64,000 nucleotides of DNA from Roseinatronobacter sp. S2 (GTDB lineage: Bacteria > Pseudomonadota > Alphaproteobacteria > Rhodobacterales > Rhodobacteraceae), in the NCBI RefSeq assembly GCF_029581395.1, contig NZ_CP121115.1, forward strand, positions 1 through 64,000. Direction: 5' to 3'. A program made the translations under genes and the position numbers. Positions 35,460 through 43,264 of the stretch are shown here, piece by piece (position 1 is the stretch's first letter; each line of letters opens with the position of its first letter). The notes beneath the pieces were generated by a model. The model worked only from the letters and a program-made list of their open reading frames with translations. It searched no databases and was not told where the DNA came from.

Positions 35460-35596
35460 GGATGCCGGTTCGCACGCGCGACGGGTTTTCGGGGCAGACA
35501 GCCATGAAAACACGGTGCGTGCAGGATCAGAGGCTGGCCAGCCGCCGGTTTTCCTGTGACCCATGAGCTGACACAAACCAAGAGAGGGATGAAACC

Positions 35597-36700
35597 TTGA
35601 CAACCACAGCAACCCCGCCATTTCGCGCCGACCATGTCGGCAGTCTGTTGCGCCCTGCGGCAATCGCCGATGCCCGTAAATCGGGCCTGACAGGGGCGGA
35701 ACTGACAGCGATAGAAGATCGCGAAATTCCACCCCTTGTGCGCATGCAGGAAGATGTCGGCCTGAAGGTCGTCACCGATGGCGAAGCGCGTCGCGCGTTC
35801 TGGCATTACGATTTTATGGGCATGCTGGACGGGCTGGACATTATTGAAACCGGCAGCGATGCGCTGGGGTTCAAGGGCGCGACTGTCTCTCAGGTGCCGC
35901 AGATCACCGCCGCGCTAGATTTCCCCGCCGCCCACCCCATGCTTGAGCATTTTCGCAAACTTGCGCAGATGACCAAAGTGTGCCCGAAAATTTCCATTCC
36001 CGGCCCGTCAGCGGTTCATTTCCGCGTGACGCCGGAAAACAACAAACACGCCCCCTATGCCGATCAGGACCTGTTCATGTCCGAGATCGCGGCAACCTAT
36101 AAAAAAGCCGTGCATGCGTTTTACGCGGCCGGATGCCGGTATCTGCAACTGGATGATATTTTCTTTGCCTATCTGGGCGATGAAAAACAGCGCGCCATCC
36201 GTGCGGCCATGGGGCAGGACCCCGATTGGCTGATCGACCGCTATGCATGGATGCTGGAAGAAGCCATCAAGGACCGCCCCGCCGATATGGTGATCGGCAT
36301 GCATATGTGCCGTGGCAATTTCCAGTCGACCTTTGTGGCGACCGGCGGCTATGATGCGGCGGCAGATGCCATTTTCAACCGCACCAGTGTTGATGTCTAT
36401 TTCATGGAATACGACACTGACCGCGCGGGCGGGCTGGAGCCGCTGGCGCTGTTGCCAAAAGGCAAGAAGCGCGTTTTGCCCGGTTTCATCACCACCAAAA
36501 CCGCAGAACTGGAAAGCATGGATTCCCTGCGCCGCCAGTTTGATGAAGCGGCAAAATTTGTGGACATGGACCAGTTGGGGATCGCACCGCAATGCGGTTT
36601 TGCATCAACCGAGCATGGCAACAAGATCACCGAAGATGACCAGAAGCGCAAACTGGAACTGGTGGTCAAGGTCGCGCAGGACCTGTGGGGCGAAGCATAA
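35597..36700 (+). CDS. MetE-like cobalamin-independent methyltransferase (C-terminal-domain type)
   Basis: A 367-residue TIM-barrel protein corresponding to the catalytic half of MetE, without the N-terminal half of the ~750-residue enzyme. RADHVGSLLRP, the acidic LQLDDIFFAYL, and the zinc-ligand segments HMCRGN, FMEYDTDRAGGLEPL and PQCGFAST are typical. These short forms (YxjG/YxjH-like) transfer a methyl group to a thiol such as homocysteine using a donor that may differ from methyl-folate polyglutamate. The start is a TTG at 35597 after AGAGAGGGATG. It stands alone, terminated by the hairpins downstream. Confidence 0.85.
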   Translation: MTTTATPPFRADHVGSLLRPAAIADARKSGLTGAELTAIEDREIPPLVRMQEDVGLKVVTDGEARRAFWHYDFMGMLDGLDIIETGSDALGFKGATVSQVPQITAALDFPAAHPMLEHFRKLAQMTKVCPKISIPGPSAVHFRVTPENNKHAPYADQDLFMSEIAATYKKAVHAFYAAGCRYLQLDDIFFAYLGDEKQRAIRAAMGQDPDWLIDRYAWMLEEAIKDRPADMVIGMHMCRGNFQSTFVATGGYDAAADAIFNRTSVDVYFMEYDTDRAGGLEPLALLPKGKKRVLPGFITTKTAELESMDSLRRQFDEAAKFVDMDQLGIAPQCGFASTEHGNKITEDDQKRKLELVVKVAQDLWGEA

Positions 36701-36742
36701 GTCGCGCGCTGCGTTAACACGCACGCATGATCAATGTGATTG

Positions 36743-36772
36743 GGGGCGCGGTCGTGGGTATGACCGCGCCCC
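36743..36772. terminator. First hairpin of a tandem terminator region
   Basis: GGGGCGCGGTC (36743-36753) and GACCGCGCCCC (36762-36772) pair perfectly over 11 bases around an 8-base loop, 43 bases after the MetE-like stop. No U-tract; it precedes a second hairpin with one. Confidence 0.55.
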
Positions 36773-36784
36773 TTCGCAATAGGG

Positions 36785-36821
36785 CGGCAGGCCGGTTTGA
36801 TCTGGCCTGCCGTTTCTTTTT
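36785..36821 (+). terminator. Intrinsic terminator for the MetE-like gene
   Basis: CGGCAGGCC (36785-36793) and GGCCTGCCG (36804-36812) form a 9-base stem with a 10-base loop followed by TTTCTTTTT, the textbook rho-independent form on the plus strand. It separates the MetE-like gene from the convergent OmpA-like gene, whose stop is six bases away. Confidence 0.85.
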
Positions 36822-36827
36822 GGGACG

Positions 36828-38858
36828 TTACCGGCCCAATAGGGGTGTGATCCTGCGAATTGCAACGCGGCGGTTGCGTTCTTCGGCCTGCAAGGTCTGG
36901 ATGCGCAAGTAGCGTTTGCCATACCCTTGCACGACCAGATTCTCCGGCGGAATGTCGAAAAATTCGGTCAGCGCCAGTGCCACGGATTCCGCGCGCCGGT
37001 CTGACAGCGCCAGATTGAATGCGGCAGGGCCTGTGGCATCAGTATGCCCTTCAATCAGGAAAATCTCGCGCGGGTCGTCGGCAATTAGCCGTTCCATCAA
37101 ACGCCCTACCTGCAACAGTTTTGACGCTTCTTCAGACCGGACATTCGCACGGTTGGTTTCAAACGTGATGGGGTCCGGGCTTAACAGCGGCAGTGTTTCG
37201 CGCAATTCGCGCCACTCGCGGATCTGGCGCAGCGAAAAGCTGCGATCCAGCGCGCGGGCTTCAACTTCGGCCTCGCGCAGCAGGGCAAGCGCCAGTTCAG
37301 GATCAGTGCGTTGGGTGATGCGCAATTCGCGCGTGCGCGGTGGCGGCAGGATCGACACATCAATCGCCTCGACCGCGCGCGTGTCATCCACCAACTCGAT
37401 GATCGTGCCATCCGGCAGCACACGGTCACGGCGCAGCACACGGCCAGTTGCATCCCGAATGGTCAGAATCTGGGTGCCGTCAAGGCGCTCCCAACGGGTG
37501 CGGGTTGACCCGTCGGCGTAGCGTTCAATGCGGCGGGTGGACCCGTCCTGTAGCAAGATCGCATCATCATCGCGCCACAGTTGCAAATCCCCATCGCCCT
37601 GATCGACGACAACACGTTCATCGGACCGCGCAACAACGCGGTTCTGGTTGATGACCATGCCCACTGCCAGCGCCCCAAGGGCCACCAGCCCTGCGCGTTC
37701 CAGATCGCGGCGGTTGCTGCTGCTGCGTTGGGTTTGGGCTTGTGCGTCGGACTCGAAATCCAGCGCCATGCGCGATTCAAAGTCATCGCGGCTGCTGCGG
37801 GTTTGCGCGGCCGTGATCTGTTCTTCGGTCACGTCAGGGGTTTCTTCGTCGGTGTCCGGGTCAGTGTCATCTTCGCGGGCGGCCAGTGTGGCAGCGGATG
37901 TGGTCTGTTGTGCAGGATCGCTGTCTGCGGGGGCCTCTTGTGCGCCCAACATGGTGCCCAGAAGTCCGATTGCGGAGGAAACGCCTGGATCTTCCATCAT
38001 CCGATCAATTGCCGCCTGCTGATCGGCATCCAGTTCCTGCGGGGTATCGACCGGGGCGACAAGTTCTTCTTCGGGTGCGTCTTCGATCACCAGTTCGGGG
38101 GCGTCCTGGGCCATGTCTTCGGCTTCAGACAGCTGGCGCGCGCGTTCTGCTTCCAGTTCCTGTTGGGTGATCTCGGCGGTGTCATCCGCTTCGGGTGTTG
38201 CGCTTTCCTCAGGTGCCGCTTCCGCTTCGGCCTCGATTTCCGCCTGAGCTTCTACTTCAGCCTCTGCTTCGGCCTGTGCTTCAAGTTCGGCTGCAAGCTG
38301 TTCTTCTGCTTCTGCCTCTGTGGCCTCTTCTTCTTCCAGCGCGCGCTGCATGGCTGCTGCTGTGTCTGCGGCATCATCCTGCTGCGGTTCTTCGGGGGTG
38401 CTTTCGGCCTCGGCTTCTTGTGCGTCTTCTTGTGGTGCATCTTCAGGCAGGATGTCGTCTACCAGATCGCCCACAATTTCAGGCGCATCTTCAATCAGGC
38501 CGTCCAGCATTTCTGCGGCGTCACTGTCAGTGTCGTCCAGCGCGGCCATTTCGTCATCAAGCTGTTGCAGCAAAAGTTGCGCGCGTTCCGTATCCTCTTG
38601 CGTGGCAAACACCGCATCGGGATCGTCAAACAACACATCGCATTGCGCGGCATCCATGTCTTCGGCGCAATCGCTGATAGCATCAAGAACCGGCCCACAA
38701 TCGTCGCCTTGTGGATTGGCGATGCACATTTGTGCAAGGGGGCTAAGTTGTGACAGATCTTCGTCTGTCACCATGCCGGATTGTGCCAATGTCATGGATG
38801 GCGGCGAAACCAGACACATGGTCAGGGCTGTTGTGGCGTAAAATTTAGCGATGCGCAT
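36828..38858 (-). CDS. OmpA-family protein with long acidic central region
   Basis: Envelope protein of 676 residues. A signal peptide (FYATTALTMCLVSPPSMTLAQ) precedes a Cys-containing N-terminal region. Residues ~100-340 are extremely rich in Ala, Glu, Gln and Asp with Glu-Ala runs (EEEEATEAEAEEQ; QAEIEAEAEA), a disordered or coiled acidic linker. A hydrophobic stretch GLVALGALAVGMVIN at ~388-402 could be a second membrane segment, and WYSLY-like beta repeats follow (RIERYADGSTRTRWERLDG). The C-terminal ~115 residues are an OmpA peptidoglycan-binding domain (FETNRANVRSEEASKLL; EGHTDATGPAAFNLALSDRRA). It probably anchors to peptidoglycan; the role of the acidic linker is unknown. Confidence 0.85.
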   Translation of the reverse strand: MRIAKFYATTALTMCLVSPPSMTLAQSGMVTDEDLSQLSPLAQMCIANPQGDDCGPVLDAISDCAEDMDAAQCDVLFDDPDAVFATQEDTERAQLLLQQLDDEMAALDDTDSDAAEMLDGLIEDAPEIVGDLVDDILPEDAPQEDAQEAEAESTPEEPQQDDAADTAAAMQRALEEEEATEAEAEEQLAAELEAQAEAEAEVEAQAEIEAEAEAAPEESATPEADDTAEITQQELEAERARQLSEAEDMAQDAPELVIEDAPEEELVAPVDTPQELDADQQAAIDRMMEDPGVSSAIGLLGTMLGAQEAPADSDPAQQTTSAATLAAREDDTDPDTDEETPDVTEEQITAAQTRSSRDDFESRMALDFESDAQAQTQRSSSNRRDLERAGLVALGALAVGMVINQNRVVARSDERVVVDQGDGDLQLWRDDDAILLQDGSTRRIERYADGSTRTRWERLDGTQILTIRDATGRVLRRDRVLPDGTIIELVDDTRAVEAIDVSILPPPRTRELRITQRTDPELALALLREAEVEARALDRSFSLRQIREWRELRETLPLLSPDPITFETNRANVRSEEASKLLQVGRLMERLIADDPREIFLIEGHTDATGPAAFNLALSDRRAESVALALTEFFDIPPENLVVQGYGKRYLRIQTLQAEERNRRVAIRRITPLLGR

Positions 38859-38902
38859 CTGAACTCTCTTTCAACAAATACGGGACCGGCTTTAGGGCCG
38901 GA

Positions 38903-39082
38903 TCAATGGCGGTCCAGCGCTTCGACAGCGCTTTTGCCGGGGCTGTCACTTGCCAGCGAAGATTTCGGGCTTGCGGGATCGTGGCGACGTGCCTCTACCT
39001 TTCGTTTGCTGATTGTTGCAAAAAGCACAACGCAAATCAGTGTGAACAGGGCAAGAAGTACAAGCAGGGTAGGGGTTTCCAT
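38903..39082 (-). CDS. Small single-helix membrane protein, function unknown
   Basis: A 59-residue protein with one hydrophobic helix (TLLVLLALFTLICVVLFATI, residues ~4-23) and a basic then polar C-terminal tail. ATG 39082 was chosen because GAAAGGAA precedes it at good spacing. It lies 20 bases upstream of the OmpA-like gene's start on the same strand, so it may be co-transcribed. No family recognised. Confidence 0.6.
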   Translation of the reverse strand: METPTLLVLLALFTLICVVLFATISKRKVEARRHDPASPKSSLASDSPGKSAVEALDRH

Positions 39083-39130
39083 ATTTCTATTCCTTTCATG
39101 GGAGGTGCAGGGATGCACCTGCGCGCGCAT

Positions 39131-39521
39131 CCGGCCAATATGTATTGCGATACACTTTCGGGGGTGCGGGGCCGGTGCCTTGCGCCAATGCGGTTTGCCG
39201 TGCTGGCGTTCAGTAAACTGGCCCGCCTTGCAGGGAGGAAAGGAACAAGGCGGGCCGGGTGGTCTGAAATTGTCGGGCGGGACAACCCGATTTCAGATCA
39301 GGGACAGAATTGAAACGTGCATGTGTCAATATGGTTCCCGCGCGCCCGATTTTTTTTGCCAACTGGCGCATAGCAGCCAAGGGGACCGGCACTTCGATGC
39401 CACTATCGTGAGGTATTCTTCAAATGTCATGGAACCCGTTCACCCCAGTAACATTATACAGTTACGCAACGTAAATCGAGCAAGGAGGCGCGTGCATCAA
39501 AGTATCGCGTGAATATCTACC
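39131..39521. other. 391-base intergenic region with a purine-loop hairpin
   Basis: The main element is a perfect 11-base stem GGCCCGCCTTG (39220-39230)/CAAGGCGGGCC (39246-39256) enclosing a 15-base purine-rich loop with GGGAGGAAAGGAA, which resembles ribosome-binding sites. A run of eight T lies at about 39350. Just before the NepR-like ORF, AAGGAGG (39481-39487) is followed by a tiny frame GTG...TGA of six codons. A small RNA or structured leader is possible; no conserved gene seen. Confidence 0.35.
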
Positions 39522-39833
39522 ATGAGTCACACAGAAGACATGCTTGGCAAGCTTGGCGACACTGTCCGCGATGTGGATGAAAATCTGAAGCGGGTCTTTG
39601 TGCCGCCCCCGCCAGAGCAGCTACCGGATGAAATTATGCAATTGCTGTCGCAATTTGATGCGTTGGAAGATGTTGCTACAGGTGCGGCTTCAACAAACCA
39701 AGTGCAGCATTCTGCGCGTGATGCAGCCAGCCCATACGATCAAGATCAGAATGTGTCACCTGTCGGGCTGCTGCGCAATCTGTTTCAAAGATGCGAATCT
39801 GCTCTGCCACGAACGCGTCGTCATAAACGTTGA
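39522..39833 (+). CDS. NepR-like small protein (putative anti-sigma factor)
   Basis: A 103-residue ORF. Residues ~17-50 (VDENLKRVF, then LPDEIMQLLSQFDALED) match position for position the NepR core pattern LR-x2-Y/F ... PVPDRFxDLLxxL, the domain that sequesters EcfG sigma factors in the alphaproteobacterial general stress response. The proline run PPPP lies where NepR has its linker. The last ~50 residues overlap the 3' end of the convergent phospholipase-D-like gene and look unstructured. No ecfG or phyR gene is adjacent, and the ribosome-binding site is weak, so expression and role need proof. Confidence 0.5.
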   Translation: MSHTEDMLGKLGDTVRDVDENLKRVFVPPPPEQLPDEIMQLLSQFDALEDVATGAASTNQVQHSARDAASPYDQDQNVSPVGLLRNLFQRCESALPRTRRHKR

Positions 39834-40968
39834 GATTGGCTTCATCATTCAGCCGGAATGAGCGTTCGTCAAAATTAGCAGACCCGACCGACGCCCAGCA
39901 TTCATCGATAACCACCAGTTTGGCATGTAGAAACGTTGGCGAATATTCATGGATTGTCACGCCTGCGTCGATCAATGTGCGCCATGACAGCCGCGACACG
40001 CGCCGCACCAGATAAGAATCCGTGTTTTTGCCCGCAATCAGCAAATCGACGGTCACGCCGCGTGCGCGGGCTTCCAGCAACTGGTTTACGGCAATCTTGT
40101 CGGGCACGAAATAGGGCGTGGAGATGCGAATGCTGCGTTGCGCCGCGGCAATCGCGGTCATGAACATCAGATGAATTTCATTGCGGCTGCCCGTATTGCT
40201 TTTGACCATCTGGATGCTTGTGCTGCCGGTGGGGTGCAGGGGCGGGTAGAAATCGGTGCCGCGCAGCACTTCGCCGCTGGCTTCGACCCAGTTATGCGCG
40301 AAGGCATTTTGCATCAGTGCCACCACCGGCCCTGTCACGCGGTAATGCGTGTCGCGCCATTCATCAGGGTTGCGGGCACGGCCCAGCCAGACATCGGCAA
40401 TACCGACCCCGCCGATGAACCCCGTCTTGCCATCAACCACCAGAACCTTGCGATGGGTGCGGTTGTTCAGCCGCGACAGGGTGCGCGGGCGCATGGGGCG
40501 GAACATACGCAGGTTGATCCCCCCTTCATGCATACGGTCGATCAGGTCATCATCCATCGGCAGACCACCGGCCCAGTCGACCAGCACCTTGACGGGCACA
40601 CCGGCCTGCGCGCGTGCAATCAGCGCATCACAAAAGCGGTCGGCGATCTGGCCACTCCAGTAAATATAGGTTTCAAAGGTGATGGACGTTTGCGCCTGGC
40701 CTATTTCGGTCAGCATTGCCTCAAAAATGGCATCGCCGTTTATCAGTGTTTCGATACTGTTGCCGTCCAGAATCGGGCTGCCGTACAGCCCTGCCATGTC
40801 ACGCGCGAATTGCGGGTCGCAGGCGGGGGTGGCGGCTGGAACGGGCCTGCGCAATTCGCGGCGATAGGGCAAAAGCGCAATGACGAAAAACCAGAACAGA
40901 AACATTGCCAGGAAACCCGCAATCGCAGCGCGTATCTTTCGGCGAAAACGATGCGGCAGTCGCGGCAT
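39676..40968 (-). CDS. Phospholipase D / cardiolipin synthase family protein
   Basis: A 430-residue membrane-anchored enzyme. An N-terminal hydrophobic helix (AAIAGFLAMFLFWFFVIALL) is followed by two HKD motifs: HRKVLVVDGKTGFIGG and HAKLVVIDECWASVGSANFDERSF. The arrangement matches bacterial cardiolipin synthases, which condense two phospholipids in the inner membrane; a nuclease-like or transphosphatidylase role is the alternative. Its last ~50 codons overlap the convergent NepR-like ORF. Confidence 0.9.
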   Translation of the reverse strand: MPRLPHRFRRKIRAAIAGFLAMFLFWFFVIALLPYRRELRRPVPAATPACDPQFARDMAGLYGSPILDGNSIETLINGDAIFEAMLTEIGQAQTSITFETYIYWSGQIADRFCDALIARAQAGVPVKVLVDWAGGLPMDDDLIDRMHEGGINLRMFRPMRPRTLSRLNNRTHRKVLVVDGKTGFIGGVGIADVWLGRARNPDEWRDTHYRVTGPVVALMQNAFAHNWVEASGEVLRGTDFYPPLHPTGSTSIQMVKSNTGSRNEIHLMFMTAIAAAQRSIRISTPYFVPDKIAVNQLLEARARGVTVDLLIAGKNTDSYLVRRVSRLSWRTLIDAGVTIHEYSPTFLHAKLVVIDECWASVGSANFDERSFRLNDEANLNVYDDAFVAEQIRIFETDCAAARQVTHSDLDRMGWLHHAQNAALGLLKPHL

Positions 40969-41165
40969 GTGACTCTGCTTTTCTGGGGGCTGTCACGAAT
41001 AACGCGTCTTGCGCGGTGTTGGTTCCCGGTCTTGTGCCAAAATCAAAGGCAGTTGGTTTTGAAGCATGGCCGACATCATAAAAAATAGCTATAGAAAGTA
41101 GCGCGATATACTGGCCTGTGGCATCATTATCTGAACATATAAGTAAAGTGATTGATGGAGTGGAG

Positions 41166-42050
41166 ATGACACCAACCGCGCCGCCCGACCAAGTGGCCTT
41201 CATTGGTTTTGGAGAGGCGACACGCGCCTTTGTGTCGGGTTGGGGGAATGTGCGGCCCGCAACCATGTCCGCTTTTGATATCAAGACACAATCCGCCGCG
41301 TCGCGCGCAGCGATCCTTGCACAATATGATGCGCATGGCGTTTGCGGCACCGATAGCCCCGCCGCCGCGCTGGACGGGGCCGCGCTGGTGTTCAGTCTGG
41401 TCAGTGCCGATCAGGCGCTGGTCGCGGCTGAAGCTGCGGCACCTTGTCTGCCAGCGGGGGCGTTGTGGCTGGATTGCAATTCCTGCGCGCCCGATACCAA
41501 GGCACAGGCCGCAGAAATTATTGATGCGGCGGGCGGGCGCTATGTCGATGTAGCGATTATGGCGCCGGTTCACCCCAAGCGCCACCTTGTGCCACTGCTG
41601 GTGTCCGGTCCACATGCGGGCCGCGCCATGTGCGCGCTGAACGCGCTGTCCATGCGTCCGCAAATCGCGGGGGCGCGGGTCGGGCAGGCATCATCAATCA
41701 AGATGCTACGGTCGGTCATGATCAAGGGCATGGAAGCGCTAAGTGCGGAATGCTTTCTTGCCGCAAGGCGCGCAGGGGTGGAAGATCAGGTTCTTGCATC
41801 GCTGGAAGGGTCGGACCCTGACATAAACTGGCGCGCGCGGGCCAGCTATAACCTTGAACGAATGGCGGTTCATGGCGCAAGGCGGGCATCTGAAATGCAC
41901 GAAGTGGCCGCAACGGTTGCCGCGCTTGGATTACCCTGCGCTATGAGTGCGGCATCGGCGCAGTGGCAGGCACGCATTGCAGATTTGCAGATGGACCCCG
42001 GCGACGATGACCTGATCGCGCGTATGGACCGGATATTGGCGGTCATATGA
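41166..42050 (+). CDS. NAD(P)-binding 6PGDH-like dehydrogenase with DUF1932 C-terminal domain
   Basis: A 294-residue protein with an N-terminal Rossmann fold (VAFIGFGEATRAFVSGW) and the substrate-region motif MAPVHPKRHLVPLLVSGPHA that replaces the usual GGxxGA of 3-hydroxyisobutyrate dehydrogenases; KMLRSVMIKGMEAL holds the catalytic-type lysine, in a C-terminal DUF1932-like helical domain. ATG 41166 was chosen because it is preceded by GGAG motifs and starts at the domain. It overlaps the LysR gene by 4 bases (ATGA), suggesting co-regulation. The substrate is unknown. Confidence 0.75.
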   Translation: MTPTAPPDQVAFIGFGEATRAFVSGWGNVRPATMSAFDIKTQSAASRAAILAQYDAHGVCGTDSPAAALDGAALVFSLVSADQALVAAEAAAPCLPAGALWLDCNSCAPDTKAQAAEIIDAAGGRYVDVAIMAPVHPKRHLVPLLVSGPHAGRAMCALNALSMRPQIAGARVGQASSIKMLRSVMIKGMEALSAECFLAARRAGVEDQVLASLEGSDPDINWRARASYNLERMAVHGARRASEMHEVAATVAALGLPCAMSAASAQWQARIADLQMDPGDDDLIARMDRILAVI

Positions 42051-43240
42051 GTGCACCCAACCTGCGACATCTAAGGGTTTTTCTTGCTGTGGCAGAGCTT
42101 CGCTCGCCCACAGGGGCGGCACAGCGGTGCCGTGTGTCGCAACCGGCCGTGACCCAGTCCCTGAACAAACTGGAACGGGATATGGGGGGCGGGTTGTTCC
42201 AGCGCACCCGGCAGGGGTTTTTCCTGACCGGTCGTGGGCAGATATTCGAGGCCCGCATTCGCCGCGCGATGGACAAGCTGGATGCGGCCCTTCACGATGT
42301 CGCGCCCAGACTGACGGTCACGGCCACATTTTCGCAGCTTCAGGCCCTGATCGCGATGAGCGAGGCGCAGAATTTCACGCTGGCTGCGCATAACATGGGC
42401 CTTGCGCAGCCCACAATTCACCGCGCGGTCACGCAGGTTGAACACGCCGCAGGCCGCCCCTTGTTCGAGCGCACGTCCTTCGGGATGGTGGCAACCCGCC
42501 CGTGCCGCAGACTGGCGCATTCCGCGCGGCTGGCCTTTGCGGAATTTGATCAGGCGCAGGCGGATATTGCCGAATTCGATGGCCGCGATGTCGGGCATAC
42601 CGTGATCGGGGCATTGCCCCTGTCACGTTCGGTGGTGTTGCCCGAAGCGATTGCACGGTTTCGCATGCAGCGACCGGGGCATCGCATCAAGATATTCGAT
42701 GGGCCATATGGTGAAATGCTGGGTGGTCTGCGTCGGGGTGATATTGATGTCATCATCGGGGCGCTGCGTGACCCGCTTCCGATTGAGGATGTGGTGCAGG
42801 AAGAACTGTTTTCAGACCAGCTTGCCTTTTTATGTGGTCCGGCCCATCCGCTGGCAGGTGTCGATGCGCCGCCCCTTGCAGAACTTGCGCGCTATGGCTG
42901 GGTTGTCCCGCGCGCCGGTGTGCCCGCGCGCGCGCAATTTGACGCCCTGTTTTGTGACAATGGTTTGTCCGTGCCCGACAGTATTGTTGAATGCGGGTCC
43001 ATCTTGCTGATGCGTGAATTGCTGAACCGCAGCGCGCTTCTTGGCTGCATCTCTGCCCAGCAGGCAGAGGCAGAAGTGTCGAGAGGGTTGCTGGCCAGAT
43101 TACGCACAAGGATCGTGGTTCCGGCGCGCGCTATCGGGCTGACCTATCGGGTGGGCTGGGTGCCGACAACAGCGCAGGATGTGTTGCTGAACCACATACG
43201 GGATATGGCGCGCGAAGATGTGACAACCGCATCACGTTGA
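42047..43240 (+). CDS. LysR-family regulator with two tandem HTH domains
   Basis: At 397 residues it is about 90 longer than a normal LysR protein. The first winged HTH spans ~5-64 (LRHLRVFLAVAELRSPTGAA, CRVSQPAVTQSLNKLERDMG). A second complete one follows at ~92-150 (FSQLQALIAMSEAQNFTLAA, MGLAQPTIHRAVTQVEHAAG, PLFERTSFGM). The usual two-lobed effector domain fills the rest (IGALPLSRSVVLPEAIARFRMQ). Tandem HTHs could bind a bipartite operator within one chain. It is translationally coupled to the dehydrogenase upstream, which it may regulate. Confidence 0.88.
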   Translation: MSAPNLRHLRVFLAVAELRSPTGAAQRCRVSQPAVTQSLNKLERDMGGGLFQRTRQGFFLTGRGQIFEARIRRAMDKLDAALHDVAPRLTVTATFSQLQALIAMSEAQNFTLAAHNMGLAQPTIHRAVTQVEHAAGRPLFERTSFGMVATRPCRRLAHSARLAFAEFDQAQADIAEFDGRDVGHTVIGALPLSRSVVLPEAIARFRMQRPGHRIKIFDGPYGEMLGGLRRGDIDVIIGALRDPLPIEDVVQEELFSDQLAFLCGPAHPLAGVDAPPLAELARYGWVVPRAGVPARAQFDALFCDNGLSVPDSIVECGSILLMRELLNRSALLGCISAQQAEAEVSRGLLARLRTRIVVPARAIGLTYRVGWVPTTAQDVLLNHIRDMAREDVTTASR

Positions 43241-43264
43241 CAACCGTCGCCGCGCGATTGCCCG

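Noticed and set aside
37581..38753. 390-residue Cys/Phe-rich plus-strand frame
   Set aside because: Antisense to the Glu/Ala-rich linker of the OmpA-like gene; the odd composition is just the reverse of GAA/GCA repeats.
39431..39470. EcfG-type promoter (GGAAC...CGTT) before the NepR-like ORF
   Set aside because: GGAAC is present at 39431 but no CGTT lies 16-17 bases downstream.
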